Source: Isoptericola halalbus | GTDB taxonomy: Bacteria; Actinomycetota; Actinomycetes; Actinomycetales; Cellulomonadaceae | Direction of reading: 5' to 3' | DNA length: 64,000 nucleotides | Assembly (NCBI GenBank): GCA_009663185.1 | Contig: VJZX01000013.1 | Span: 25,946-89,945, forward strand | Shown here: positions 50,122-58,253 of the stretch, piece after piece | Layout of the letters: every line of letters begins with the position of its first letter | How positions within the stretch are numbered: the stretch's first letter is position 1 | Made by a program: the position numbers and the translations under genes | The notes under the pieces: model-generated | Told to the model about the DNA's origin: nothing | The model's database searches: none | Seen by the model: only the letters and a program-made list of their open reading frames with translations

Positions 50122-51327
50122 ATGCGTTCGAAGGACAGGGTCCGGTCGATCACTCAGGCCGACGTGGCCGACCGCGCCGGGGTCTCGCAGGCGCTCGTCT
50201 CGATCGTCTTCCGCAACCTTCCAGGTGCGAGCCCGGAGACGCGGGACCGTGTCCTGAAGGCTGCTGCGGAGCTGGACTACCGGCCGGATCATCGAGCACG
50301 TCTGTTGGCAGGCAACCGCAGTCGTGCGATCGGCGTCTGCTTCTCGATCGGCCACGAGTTCCATGCCGAGCTCGTGAACCACCTGTACGACGCAGCGGCA
50401 GTCCACGGCTACGAGCTCGTCCTGGAAGCGGTGACTCCGAACCACGACGAGGCCGCAGCCGTCCGCTCGCTCATGGGCTTCAGGTGTGAGGCGCTCATCC
50501 TCCTGGGACCGAGCTCGTCGGTCCGTGAGCTGGAGGCGATGTCCGCACATCAGCCGGTGATCGTCATCAGCCGTGCCGTCCGCTCGACGTTGATCGACGT
50601 GGTGCGGGTCGACGACTTCGCCGGCGCGCGTCTGGCGACCCAGCACCTCGTCGATCTCGGCCATCGAGACATCGCTCATGTACATGGCGCTCGTGCTTCG
50701 GGGGCAGCCGAGCGCCGAGCCGGTTATAGAGCGGCGATGCGTGCGGCGGGGCTCGACGACCACCTCGACCTGGTGCAAGGGGGGCTCGTCGACGCCGATG
50801 GGGAGCGCGCAGCACGCACCATCCTCAACAGGTCGACGTACCCCACTGCGATCGTCGCGTTCAACGACCACTGCGCGGCCGGCGTGCTGGCGACGATTCG
50901 TTCCACCGGGCTACGAGTGCCTGAGGACATCTCCGTCGTCGGGTTCGACAACGTCGGCCTGGCAGACCTCGCGACGGTCCGCCTGACGACCATCAGCCAG
51001 AATGCTCCCGAGCTGGCCCGCCGTGCCATGGAGCGAGCCGTCGCACGCATCAACGGCGAACAGCCCACCAAGAGCATCATCGATCCTGTCCTGGTGGAGA
51101 GGCAGACCACGGGCCGCCACAAGCCCAGCGTGCCGAGCGGTCAACGCACCGCCGGCGCCGGGGCGGCCGTCCGCACCCGAGCCGCGGCGAACTCGGCCAG
51201 GTCGGCGGCGTCTGCGGCGTCGAGCCGCCGGTCGGCGACGACGGCGACCAGCTCGACGTCGAGCGACGTCCCCGCCTCTATGCGTCGCACATCGTCCCAC
51301 GCGAGCGCAGGACCCGCGCCGACGTAG
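50122..51327 (+). CDS. LacI-family regulator of the sugar cassette, with extended tail
   Basis: 401 residues where the family usually has 330-350. Helix-turn-helix ITQADVADRAGVSQALVSIV, then the hinge YRPDHRARLLAGNRSRAIG, the effector domain with VDDFAGARLATQHLVDLGH and FNDHCAAGVLA, and the end of the core at VERQTTGRHKP (about residue 336). The last 60 or so residues are Ala/Ser/Arg-rich, unlike LacI, and overlap the 3' end of the convergent LacI-PmoA gene by 187 bp; the original stop seems lost. Most likely represses the cassette at 44845-49720 through the palindrome at 50033. Confidence 0.87.
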   Translation: MRSKDRVRSITQADVADRAGVSQALVSIVFRNLPGASPETRDRVLKAAAELDYRPDHRARLLAGNRSRAIGVCFSIGHEFHAELVNHLYDAAAVHGYELVLEAVTPNHDEAAAVRSLMGFRCEALILLGPSSSVRELEAMSAHQPVIVISRAVRSTLIDVVRVDDFAGARLATQHLVDLGHRDIAHVHGARASGAAERRAGYRAAMRAAGLDDHLDLVQGGLVDADGERAARTILNRSTYPTAIVAFNDHCAAGVLATIRSTGLRVPEDISVVGFDNVGLADLATVRLTTISQNAPELARRAMERAVARINGEQPTKSIIDPVLVERQTTGRHKPSVPSGQRTAGAGAAVRTRAAANSARSAASAASSRRSATTATSSTSSDVPASMRRTSSHASAGPAPT

Positions 51328-53138
51328 TCAGCCACACGCACGAACCACGGGTCGACGCCGCCCGGCTGCACGAGCACCAGCGTCGTCCACGCGTCACCGG
51401 TGCGACGTGCGATCGCGATCCACGGTGAGCGCGAGCCGTGCGCCTGGGCCTCGGAGTCTGCGTCCGCGGTGAGCACGGTGGTCTCGTCGGCGAACGGGAG
51501 GCGCCAGAAGAGGCCGCCGTAGCCCGCACCGGGTCGCCCGTTCGTCGCCGGGCTGCCGATCACCACGTCCGAGTCGCCGGCGTCCAGTCGGCCGGACCAG
51601 CCGAGCGCCCACGCCTCGACCTCGGGCAGCAGCAGGCCGGTGAGGCGGCGTTCCTCGACGAGCTGGTCCCTGCCGCGCTCGTCCGTCCAGCGCACCTGGC
51701 TCGAGAGAGTCGCTCCGCCGTCGACCACCCCGGCCGAGACAGTGCGCTGCCGACCGTGGTTCGAGAGCAGCGTCGGTCCCTGGCCGCGGACGAACGTCCG
51801 GCCGCCCCAATAGGTGGTGCCGTCGACGTCGGCCACCGCCATCGAGACGCCGTAGTGGTGCCGATGGTCTGCCGGGGTCGTCTGGGTCATCGCGACACCG
51901 CCGAGCGAGTGGAGCGGATGCAGGTACGGGCGCGGGCTGTGCACCCCAGGCAGGGACTCGCCGTTCGCGTAGCGGGCCAGCTGCTGGTCGTCGGCGCTGA
52001 GCGCCCAGCCGGCGTTCGTGACCGCCCAGGCGGCGGCCGCACCGGCCGCGGTGGTCCTCGCGCGACCGGCACGGTCGGACGACGGCGTCGCGAGGCGCCG
52101 CGCCGGGGGAACCGGTCCGGTGCTGGACCGCACGACGAGCCCGGGCATGACGAGCCGGCTCCCCGAGGTGACCGCCCCACCCGTGCCCGCCGTCGTGCCG
52201 CGGGCCGAGACGAGCTGGTGCAGCAGACTCCAGGCCCGCCGGCCGAGCTCGGCCTGGGGCACGGCCGCCGTCGTCAGGGAAGGAGTCGCGAAACGGGCGA
52301 GCTCGATGTCGTCGAAGCCTGCGATCGAGATGTCTCCGGGGACGTCGACGCCCGTCTCGTTGAGGCGGGCCAGCAGCCCGAACGCGACGAGGTCGTTGAA
52401 CGCCACCACGCCCGTCGCCTCGCACGCGAGCACCTCGTCGGCGACCCGGTACCCGTCGTCGACGGTCGAGCCGCAGGCCACCGTGGTGACCCGAAGGCCG
52501 GGGTGGCGCTCGCGGGCCTCCTCGAGCGCGCGTACGCGCAGCGCATGAGACGCGCTGGCACGTGGCCCGGCGACGTAGGCGAGCTCGCGGTGGCCGAGCG
52601 CGACCAGGTGGTCGACGACGCTGTGGACGCCTGCGCGGTAGTCGACGCGCACCGTCGGCACATCGAGCCCCGCGACGTCGCGGTTGATGAGGACCACCGG
52701 CTCGACCTGCGGCAGCAGCTCGCGCAGCGCCTCCTCCGGGCTGCGTGGTGCGGCGAGGATGACCGCGTCGCACCGCAGCCGAGCCTCGAGGGCGATCTCG
52801 GCCTCGGTGTCGGCGTGCTCCGCGGTCTCGGCGACGAGGAACCGGAATCCGAACGGCTCGGCAGCGGCCATGGCGCCCCGCAGGATCTGCTGGAACATGG
52901 GGTTCCCGAGGTCGGGGACCACGAGCGCCACCGAGTTCGTCCGGCCGAGGGAAAGGCCGCGGGCCACCGTGCTGGGGCGGTACCGCAGCTCGGCAGCCGC
53001 CGCGCGGACCCGCGCGGCGATGTCCTCGGCAACCGTCGACTGGCCGTTCATGACCCGCGAGACGGTGGCCCTCGACACCCCTGCGGCCGCCGCGACCTGC
53101 GCGATCGTCGCGCCGCTCTTCGCGTACCGCGCCATCAT
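51141..53138 (-). CDS. LacI-family regulator fused to PmoA-like (DUF6807) domain
   Basis: 665 residues. Residues 1-60: LacI helix-turn-helix ATIAQVAAAAGVSRATVSRV and hinge YRPSTVARGLSLGRTNSVAL. Residues 60-330: periplasmic-binding-protein-like effector domain (VVPDLGNPMFQQIL, VDYRAGVHSVVDHLVALGH, ISIAGFDDIELARF). Residues about 370-660: PmoA-like DUF6807 domain (YLHPLHSLGGVAM, PADHRHHYGVSMAV, TYWGGRTFVRGQGP). It starts inside the stop of the GH43 gene (ATG 53138; second ATG 53135). As the only LacI gene in the pectin cluster core it is the best candidate to bind GAAACCGGTTTC. What the extra domain does, sensing or catalysis, is unknown. Confidence 0.85.
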   Translation of the reverse strand: MMARYAKSGATIAQVAAAAGVSRATVSRVMNGQSTVAEDIAARVRAAAAELRYRPSTVARGLSLGRTNSVALVVPDLGNPMFQQILRGAMAAAEPFGFRFLVAETAEHADTEAEIALEARLRCDAVILAAPRSPEEALRELLPQVEPVVLINRDVAGLDVPTVRVDYRAGVHSVVDHLVALGHRELAYVAGPRASASHALRVRALEEARERHPGLRVTTVACGSTVDDGYRVADEVLACEATGVVAFNDLVAFGLLARLNETGVDVPGDISIAGFDDIELARFATPSLTTAAVPQAELGRRAWSLLHQLVSARGTTAGTGGAVTSGSRLVMPGLVVRSSTGPVPPARRLATPSSDRAGRARTTAAGAAAAWAVTNAGWALSADDQQLARYANGESLPGVHSPRPYLHPLHSLGGVAMTQTTPADHRHHYGVSMAVADVDGTTYWGGRTFVRGQGPTLLSNHGRQRTVSAGVVDGGATLSSQVRWTDERGRDQLVEERRLTGLLLPEVEAWALGWSGRLDAGDSDVVIGSPATNGRPGAGYGGLFWRLPFADETTVLTADADSEAQAHGSRSPWIAIARRTGDAWTTLVLVQPGGVDPWFVRVADYVGAGPALAWDDVRRIEAGTSLDVELVAVVADRRLDAADAADLAEFAAARVRTAAPAPAVR

Positions 53139-54658
53139 GCGTCCTTTCCTGCGACGGTGACCCGGACAGGGCCGAACACCCCGCCGCCGCGCTTGTCGTG
53201 CGGGGTACTGAGCGGGGCGGCGGCGAAGAGCCCGACCTCCGCGCCGATCCAGTGTCCTCCTGTCGCCGCCACTGCCCCGGGAAGGTCGTGCCACGCCTCG
53301 GTGTCGTCGGGCCGCCAGGCGAACGTCGCCTTGCCGTCGGCGTCGACGGCGAGCCGCAGGCCGACAGTGGTCCTCGGGGCCGGGACCTGCGCGAGCTCCT
53401 CCTCGCCGACGCCGCCGCTTCGCCGCACCACGACGTCGACGCCCGTCGGCGTCCGGACGAGTCCGACCCAGGCGTACTCGCGACCGAGCAGCACGATCCC
53501 GCACCGGGTTCCTGGGGCGTCGCCCTGGAGGGTCACGCGCGTCGTCCACGTGCTCGGCCGGCCGGGGAGCTGCTGGCACAGCACCGCACCGTGGTCGCGC
53601 AGGTCGCCGCGGGCGGTGGCCTGCGCAGGAAGGCGGATCGCGCCGTCGCCGGGCGCCTCGCACCATTCGGGCCGGGGGTTGGCCTGCCAGTGCCAGCGCG
53701 GCGTCAGCCCGGGTGCCGCGAAGTCGTCGCTGCGGACGGGCTCGGCCTGCCCGTCGCCGAGCGCCGGGATCGGCAAGGGATGCTCGAGGACGGGCCGGCC
53801 GCGGCCGTTCACCAGGGGCTCGCCGATCTGCGGCCAGCCGTCCCTCCAGCGCAGAGGTTGCAGGTGCACGACGCGGCCGAAGGCGCCGCGGTCCTGGAAG
53901 TGCAGGAACCAGTCGTCGCCCTCCAGGGTGTCGACCCAGGCGCCCTGGTGCGGCCCGTTGACCGGCGTCGTGTCCTGCTCGAGCACGACCCGGTGCTCGT
54001 ACGGGCCCCACACGGAAGGGGACCGGAAGACGGTCTGCCACCCGGTCGCCACGCCGCCGGCTGGGGCGAAGATCCAGTACCAGCCGTCCCGCTTGTACAG
54101 CTTGGGGCCCTCGAGGGTGCGGAACCCGGGCAGCTCGTCGCCATCGACGACGGTGCGCGGACTGCCGACGACGTGCCGCAGCCCGGGGTCCACCTCGACG
54201 ACGGTCAGCCGGTTCTTGATGCCGGCGCGGCTGCCCGCCCAGCCGTGCACGAGGTAGGCGCGGCCGTCGTCGTCCCACAGCGGGCACGGGTCGATGAGTC
54301 CTCGGCCCGGCATCAGGCACCAGGGCTCGGACCACGGGCCGCGCGGGTCGGTCGCGGTGAGCACGAAGATCCCGTGGTCCGGATCGGGGTACACGACGAC
54401 GAAGAGGCCGTCGTGGTGCCGCAGGCTCGGAGCCCAGACGCCCGAGCCGTGCCGGGGGAGCGCGTAGTGCGCGACGGGAGGGACGGCCGGCACCGCGTTC
54501 GCGACGTGCTCCCAGGTCACCAGGTCGCGCGAGTGCAGGACGGGGAGCCCGGGTGCCCGGTTGAAGCTCGACGCGATCATCCAGAAGTCGTCGCCGACCC
54601 GGATCGCGTCGGGGTCGGGCCAGTCGGCGTCGAGGACCGGGTTGGAGTAGAGCGCCAT
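53135..54658 (-). CDS. Glycoside hydrolase family 43 enzyme with C-terminal beta-sandwich
   Basis: 507 residues with no signal peptide. The five-bladed propeller domain (1-300) has the catalytic acids of GH43: NPVLDADWPDPDAIRVG (base Asp), LIDPCPLWDDDGRAYLVHG (pKa-modulating Asp) and FRTLEGPKLYKRDGWY (acid Glu). The C-terminal 190 residues form a GH43_C2-type beta-sandwich. Expected activity is beta-xylosidase or alpha-arabinofuranosidase on imported oligosaccharides from pectin side chains or xylan. ATG 54658; two operator variants lie 37-96 bp upstream. Confidence 0.9.
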   Translation of the reverse strand: MALYSNPVLDADWPDPDAIRVGDDFWMIASSFNRAPGLPVLHSRDLVTWEHVANAVPAVPPVAHYALPRHGSGVWAPSLRHHDGLFVVVYPDPDHGIFVLTATDPRGPWSEPWCLMPGRGLIDPCPLWDDDGRAYLVHGWAGSRAGIKNRLTVVEVDPGLRHVVGSPRTVVDGDELPGFRTLEGPKLYKRDGWYWIFAPAGGVATGWQTVFRSPSVWGPYEHRVVLEQDTTPVNGPHQGAWVDTLEGDDWFLHFQDRGAFGRVVHLQPLRWRDGWPQIGEPLVNGRGRPVLEHPLPIPALGDGQAEPVRSDDFAAPGLTPRWHWQANPRPEWCEAPGDGAIRLPAQATARGDLRDHGAVLCQQLPGRPSTWTTRVTLQGDAPGTRCGIVLLGREYAWVGLVRTPTGVDVVVRRSGGVGEEELAQVPAPRTTVGLRLAVDADGKATFAWRPDDTEAWHDLPGAVAATGGHWIGAEVGLFAAAPLSTPHDKRGGGVFGPVRVTVAGKDA

Positions 54659-54694
54659 CGCTCACCTTTCGTCACGTCGTCGTGCAACGCGGGA

Positions 54695-54706
54695 GAAACC
54701 GGTTCG
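54695..54706 (-). promoter_or_regulatory. Pectin-regulon operator variant, site 3
   Basis: GAAACCGGTTCG matches the regulon palindrome at 10 of 12 positions and lies 37 bp before the GH43 start. Confidence 0.6.
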
Positions 54707-54742
54707 CCGTCTGCGCTCTCCCGCTGCGGCGAGGTCACTCTA

Positions 54743-54754
54743 GCAACCGGTTTC
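54743..54754. promoter_or_regulatory. Pectin-regulon operator variant, site 4
   Basis: GCAACCGGTTTC, 11 of 12 matches to the palindrome, in the middle of the divergent promoter region between the GH43 gene and the ABC importer operon. Confidence 0.62.
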
Positions 54755-54840
54755 TCGCAAGCGGTAGGTGTCGCTGAAAGTCGCGTCCACGAGCCGGAAA
54801 GCGCTCTTGCGGTGCCCGACGGTCGTCCGGTACGGTCCGA

Positions 54841-54852
54841 GAAACCGGTTGC
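54841..54852 (+). promoter_or_regulatory. Pectin-regulon operator variant, site 5
   Basis: GAAACCGGTTGC, 11 of 12 matches, 90 bp before the importer permease start. It is almost the exact mirror of site 4, with 98 bp between their starts. Confidence 0.62.
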
Positions 54853-54941
54853 TGGCGCCGAGGCCGAACCGGAGGCGGCTCGACGACGAGCAGAGGGGCA
54901 GTACCGATGGTGTTGATGGCGACGACCGCGGGGTCGAAGCG

Positions 54942-55919
54942 ATGAGCGCGGCGACCACAGCGCCGCCGACGGTGTCCGCGACGAGCGCGATCACGGAGCG
55001 GCCGCAGGGCCGTCGCCGTCCGCAGCGCCCGTCGTTCTGGCGGCACCGGACGCTGTACCTGATGGCCCTCCCCGGCATCGCGTACTTCCTGGTCTTCAAG
55101 TACGCACCCATGGGAGGGCTGGTCATCGCCTTCCAGGACTACCTGCCGTTCCTCGGCATCGGTGGCAGCCCATGGGTCGGCTTCGACCACTTCGTGCGCT
55201 TCTTCACCGAGGACACGTTCCTCCTGCTCCTGCGCAACACGATCACCATCTCGCTGCTGCTGCTCGTCTTCGCGTTCCCGGTGCCCATCATCCTGGCGCT
55301 GCTTCTCAACGAGGTGCGCACCCGTGCCTTCAAGCGCAGCGTCCAGACGGTCATCTACCTCCCCCACTTCATGTCGTGGGTCATCGTCGTCTCGATCTTC
55401 TACGTGCTGCTCTCGACGGACGGGGGAGCGGTCAACAACATCATCGTCGAGGCCGGAGGCAGCCCGGTCCCGTTCCTGACCGACCCGGACTGGCTGCGGC
55501 CCATGTACGTCTTCCAGGAGATCTGGAAGGGCGCCGGCTGGGGCACCATCGTCTACCTTGCGGCGATGACCGCCGTCGACGTCCAGCTCTACGAGGCGGC
55601 GGAGCTCGACGGCGCCGGGCGGATGCGCCAGACCTGGCACATCACCCTGCCCGCCATCCGGCCGACGATCATCGTCATGTTCATCCTCGCCATCGGCGAC
55701 TTCCTCGAGCTGGGCTTCGAGCACATGTTCCTGGTGATGAACTCGCTGAACCGCCAGGTGGGCGACATCTTCGACACCTACGTGTACACGGCCGGCATCC
55801 AGAACGGTCAGCTCAGCTACGCCGCCGCTGTCGGCTTCTTCAAGGGCCTGGTCGGCCTCGTCCTGGTGATCATGGCCAACCGGCTCGCGAAGCGGTTCGG
55901 CGAAGAAGGCGTCTACTGA
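54942..55919 (+). CDS. Carbohydrate ABC importer permease 1 (YesP/LplB-like)
   Basis: 325 residues, six helices. LYLMALPGIAYFLVFKYAPMGGLVIAFQDYLP at the start (cited in two parts: LYLMALPGIAYFLVF and KYAPMGGLVIAFQDYLP) is typical of YtcP/LplB/YesP permeases. The EAA coupling loop reads YEAAELDGAGRMRQTWHITL. It imports oligosaccharides, probably from rhamnogalacturonan or pectin, with the partner permease at 60018 and binding protein at 56673. ATG 54942 follows a weak AAGCG; the operator at 54841 is upstream. No ATPase gene is in the cluster. Confidence 0.9.
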   Translation: MSAATTAPPTVSATSAITERPQGRRRPQRPSFWRHRTLYLMALPGIAYFLVFKYAPMGGLVIAFQDYLPFLGIGGSPWVGFDHFVRFFTEDTFLLLLRNTITISLLLLVFAFPVPIILALLLNEVRTRAFKRSVQTVIYLPHFMSWVIVVSIFYVLLSTDGGAVNNIIVEAGGSPVPFLTDPDWLRPMYVFQEIWKGAGWGTIVYLAAMTAVDVQLYEAAELDGAGRMRQTWHITLPAIRPTIIVMFILAIGDFLELGFEHMFLVMNSLNRQVGDIFDTYVYTAGIQNGQLSYAAAVGFFKGLVGLVLVIMANRLAKRFGEEGVY

Positions 55920-55947
55920 GGCCGCCGGCCGCAGGAGGGGGTGCACC

Positions 55948-56622
55948 GTGTTCTCGTTCGAAGGCTTCGTCCGGATCAATACGTTCCTGACCGGCGTCTA
56001 CCGGCTCGCGTACCTCAACCTGCTCTGGGTCTCGACGACGCTGCTCGGCCTCGGCGTGGCCGGCCTCGGCCCGGCGTCGTACGCGCTCGCCAAGTACGTG
56101 GACCGCTGGTTCCGCCACGGGGAGACCCCGCCGCCCGGGCGCACGTTCTGGCGGTACGCCCGTGAGCAGCCGGTCGGTTCGATGCTGGTGAGCTGGGTCC
56201 TGCTGGGAGCCGGCGCCGTCATCGGCACCAACATCGTCGGCGCGACGAGCTGGACCGTCCAGACGCTCAACGTCGTGGCGCTTTTGGTCCTGGCCGTCGC
56301 CGCGTCGTACGTCTACCCGGTCATGGCCGCGACCCGCATCGTCACGATCCGCCGACAGCTCGCGGCCGCGCTGATGCTGGGCTTCGGCTCGCTGCACTGG
56401 ACAGTCCTCGGCGCAACGGCCGTCGGGGCGACCGTCTGGCTCCTGTGGCAGCTCGCGCTCCCGCTGCTCTTCCTGTTCGGGGTGGGGATCCCGGCGTGCG
56501 CCGTCGGTCTCGTCACCCGGATCGTCTATCGCGACCTCGAGGAATCACCGGCCGGGGAAGAGCCCCGACCGGTCCCACCATCGCGGCGGCTCGTCCGCCG
56601 CGCCGCACCGATACCGTCCTGA
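55948..56622 (+). CDS. DUF624/YesL-family membrane protein
   Basis: 224 residues with about five helices and the YesL opening FEGFVRINTFLTGVYRLAYLN and LGLGVAGLGPASYALAKYV. YesL-like proteins are regularly encoded with Yes/Lpl-type oligosaccharide importers; their role is not known. GTG start with GCAGGAGGGGG before it. The gene lies 28 bp after permease 1 and 50 bp before the binding-protein gene, inside the operon. Confidence 0.87.
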   Translation: MFSFEGFVRINTFLTGVYRLAYLNLLWVSTTLLGLGVAGLGPASYALAKYVDRWFRHGETPPPGRTFWRYAREQPVGSMLVSWVLLGAGAVIGTNIVGATSWTVQTLNVVALLVLAVAASYVYPVMAATRIVTIRRQLAAALMLGFGSLHWTVLGATAVGATVWLLWQLALPLLFLFGVGIPACAVGLVTRIVYRDLEESPAGEEPRPVPPSRRLVRRAAPIPS

Positions 56623-56672
56623 CCGCCTGCGAGGTTGCGGCGGTGCCAGGAATCGTCACGAGAGGAATCACT

Positions 56673-58184
56673 ATGAGGAAGTTCGGCAGGCTCACCGTAG
56701 GCGCCGCGTCCGCGGCGGTCGTCGCGCTCACGCTCACCGCGTGCGGCGGCGGATCGGGTGGGGGCGACGACGCCGCGTCCGACGGCCCCATCACGTGGAT
56801 GTCGCTGCTCCACACCCCGACGACGCCCGATGCGGACGGTCCGATCCAGACGGCGCTCGAGGAGTACACGGGCACTGAGTTCGAGATGCGGTGGGTCCCC
56901 GCCGCCTCGGTGGAGGAGAAGCTCAACGCCGCGCTCGCCTCCGGCTCGCTCGCGGACATCGTGAACATGTACCCGATCGACAGCACAACCGTCCGTCAGG
57001 CGCTGACCTCGGGGCAGTTCTGGGACGTCGAAGAGTACCTGGACGACTTCCCCAACCTGTCTCAGATCGACCCCCAGACGCTCGAGTCCGCCCGGATCGA
57101 TGGCGAGCTCTACGGCGTGCCGCTCCAGAAGATCAAGGCCCGCTACGGCGTCGTCGTCCGTCAGGACTGGCTCGACAACCTCGGTCTCGAGGTGCCGCAC
57201 ACGATCGAGGACCTCGCCGCGGTGGCGCACGCGTTCACGCACGACGACCCGGACGGCAACGGCAAGAACGACACCACCGGGTTCATCGACCGCGAGGAGA
57301 GCTTCCGCGTCGGGTTCCGTTCGCTGACGGGGTACTTCGGCGCCGGCAGCCAGTTCGAGGTGACCGACGACGGGCAGGTCGTGCCGGCGTTCACGACGGA
57401 CGCCTTCAAGGAAGCCATGGAGTGGTACCGCGGCGTGTACGAGGACGGCGCCGTGAACCAGGAGTTCGTCACGCTCCAGAAGTCGAACCAGCAGGACGCG
57501 ATCGCGCAGGGCAAGGGCGGCATCGTCGTGACGGGGCTGTTCGAGGCGAAGAACTACATGGCGCTCGCCCAGAATGCCAACCCTGAGACGCCGATGGAGT
57601 GGGCGCTGGTCAACGACATCACCTACGGCGACGTGCCGCGCCGCATCCTCACCGACACCACGGGTGGGATGGGGGGCTGGCTCGCCTTCCCGAAGTCGGA
57701 GGTGAAGGACGAGGCGGAGCTGAAGAACGTGCTCGGTTTCGTCGACAAGCTGATCGACGAGGAGGCGTACGGCCTCATGACCAACGGCATCGAGGGCACC
57801 CACTACGAGCTGGACGGCGACGGTGTGGTCACGGTCACCGACCAGGCGGCCTGGGAGCAGCAGGTTCAGCCGTACGCCGCGTCACGGCCGTCCGAGAAGG
57901 TCGTCACCTACAACAGCTCGACGCCTTACGTGAACGAGGCGAACGAGAAGATGGTCGAGAACGAGGACTACGTCGTCACCAACCCGGCGCAGTCGCTGAC
58001 GTCGGAGACGTTCAACAGGCAGTGGTCGACCATCGAGCAGCAGGTCAACGACGCCTACAACCAGTACATCACCGGGCAGATCGAGATGGCCGACTACGAG
58101 GCCGTGATCGAGAGCCTTCGCGGGCAGGGGCTCGACCAGATCATCGAGGAGTACACCGCCGCGTACGCGGCGGCGAACGGCTGA
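56673..58184 (+). CDS. Carbohydrate ABC importer binding lipoprotein (YesO/LplA/YtcQ-like)
   Basis: 503 residues. Lipobox LTAC (Cys25, in VVALTLTACGGG), a Gly-rich spacer, then a large extracellular solute-binding protein. DGELYGVPLQKIKARYGVVV and RQDWLDNLGLEVPHTIEDLA are typical of LplA/YtcQ-type proteins for complex oligosaccharides. ATG 56673 with GAGAGG. It is followed by a strong hairpin before the GH28 gene, which may stabilise its mRNA at a higher level than the permeases. Confidence 0.92.
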   Translation: MRKFGRLTVGAASAAVVALTLTACGGGSGGGDDAASDGPITWMSLLHTPTTPDADGPIQTALEEYTGTEFEMRWVPAASVEEKLNAALASGSLADIVNMYPIDSTTVRQALTSGQFWDVEEYLDDFPNLSQIDPQTLESARIDGELYGVPLQKIKARYGVVVRQDWLDNLGLEVPHTIEDLAAVAHAFTHDDPDGNGKNDTTGFIDREESFRVGFRSLTGYFGAGSQFEVTDDGQVVPAFTTDAFKEAMEWYRGVYEDGAVNQEFVTLQKSNQQDAIAQGKGGIVVTGLFEAKNYMALAQNANPETPMEWALVNDITYGDVPRRILTDTTGGMGGWLAFPKSEVKDEAELKNVLGFVDKLIDEEAYGLMTNGIEGTHYELDGDGVVTVTDQAAWEQQVQPYAASRPSEKVVTYNSSTPYVNEANEKMVENEDYVVTNPAQSLTSETFNRQWSTIEQQVNDAYNQYITGQIEMADYEAVIESLRGQGLDQIIEEYTAAYAAANG

Positions 58185-58190
58185 CGGCCA

Positions 58191-58220
58191 GGGGCGCCGG
58201 CCGCTATCGGCCGGCGCCCC
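58191..58220 (+). terminator. Hairpin between binding-protein and GH28 genes
   Basis: GGGGCGCCGGCCG and CGGCCGGCGCCCC form a perfect 13-bp stem with loop CTAT, 7 bp after the stop. No T-run; it may be a partial terminator or protect the upstream mRNA end, as the downstream genes belong to the same system. Confidence 0.7.
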
Positions 58221-58253
58221 CTCGACCCGCTCGTCTCGAACCAAAGGTGACAC

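Noticed and set aside
51141..54665. A single 1174-codon minus-strand frame covering both the GH43 and LacI-PmoA genes
   Set aside because: Its first 500 codons are an out-of-frame Arg/Pro-rich shadow of GH43. The real GH43 protein is in the other frame and the LacI-PmoA gene has its own start at 53138.
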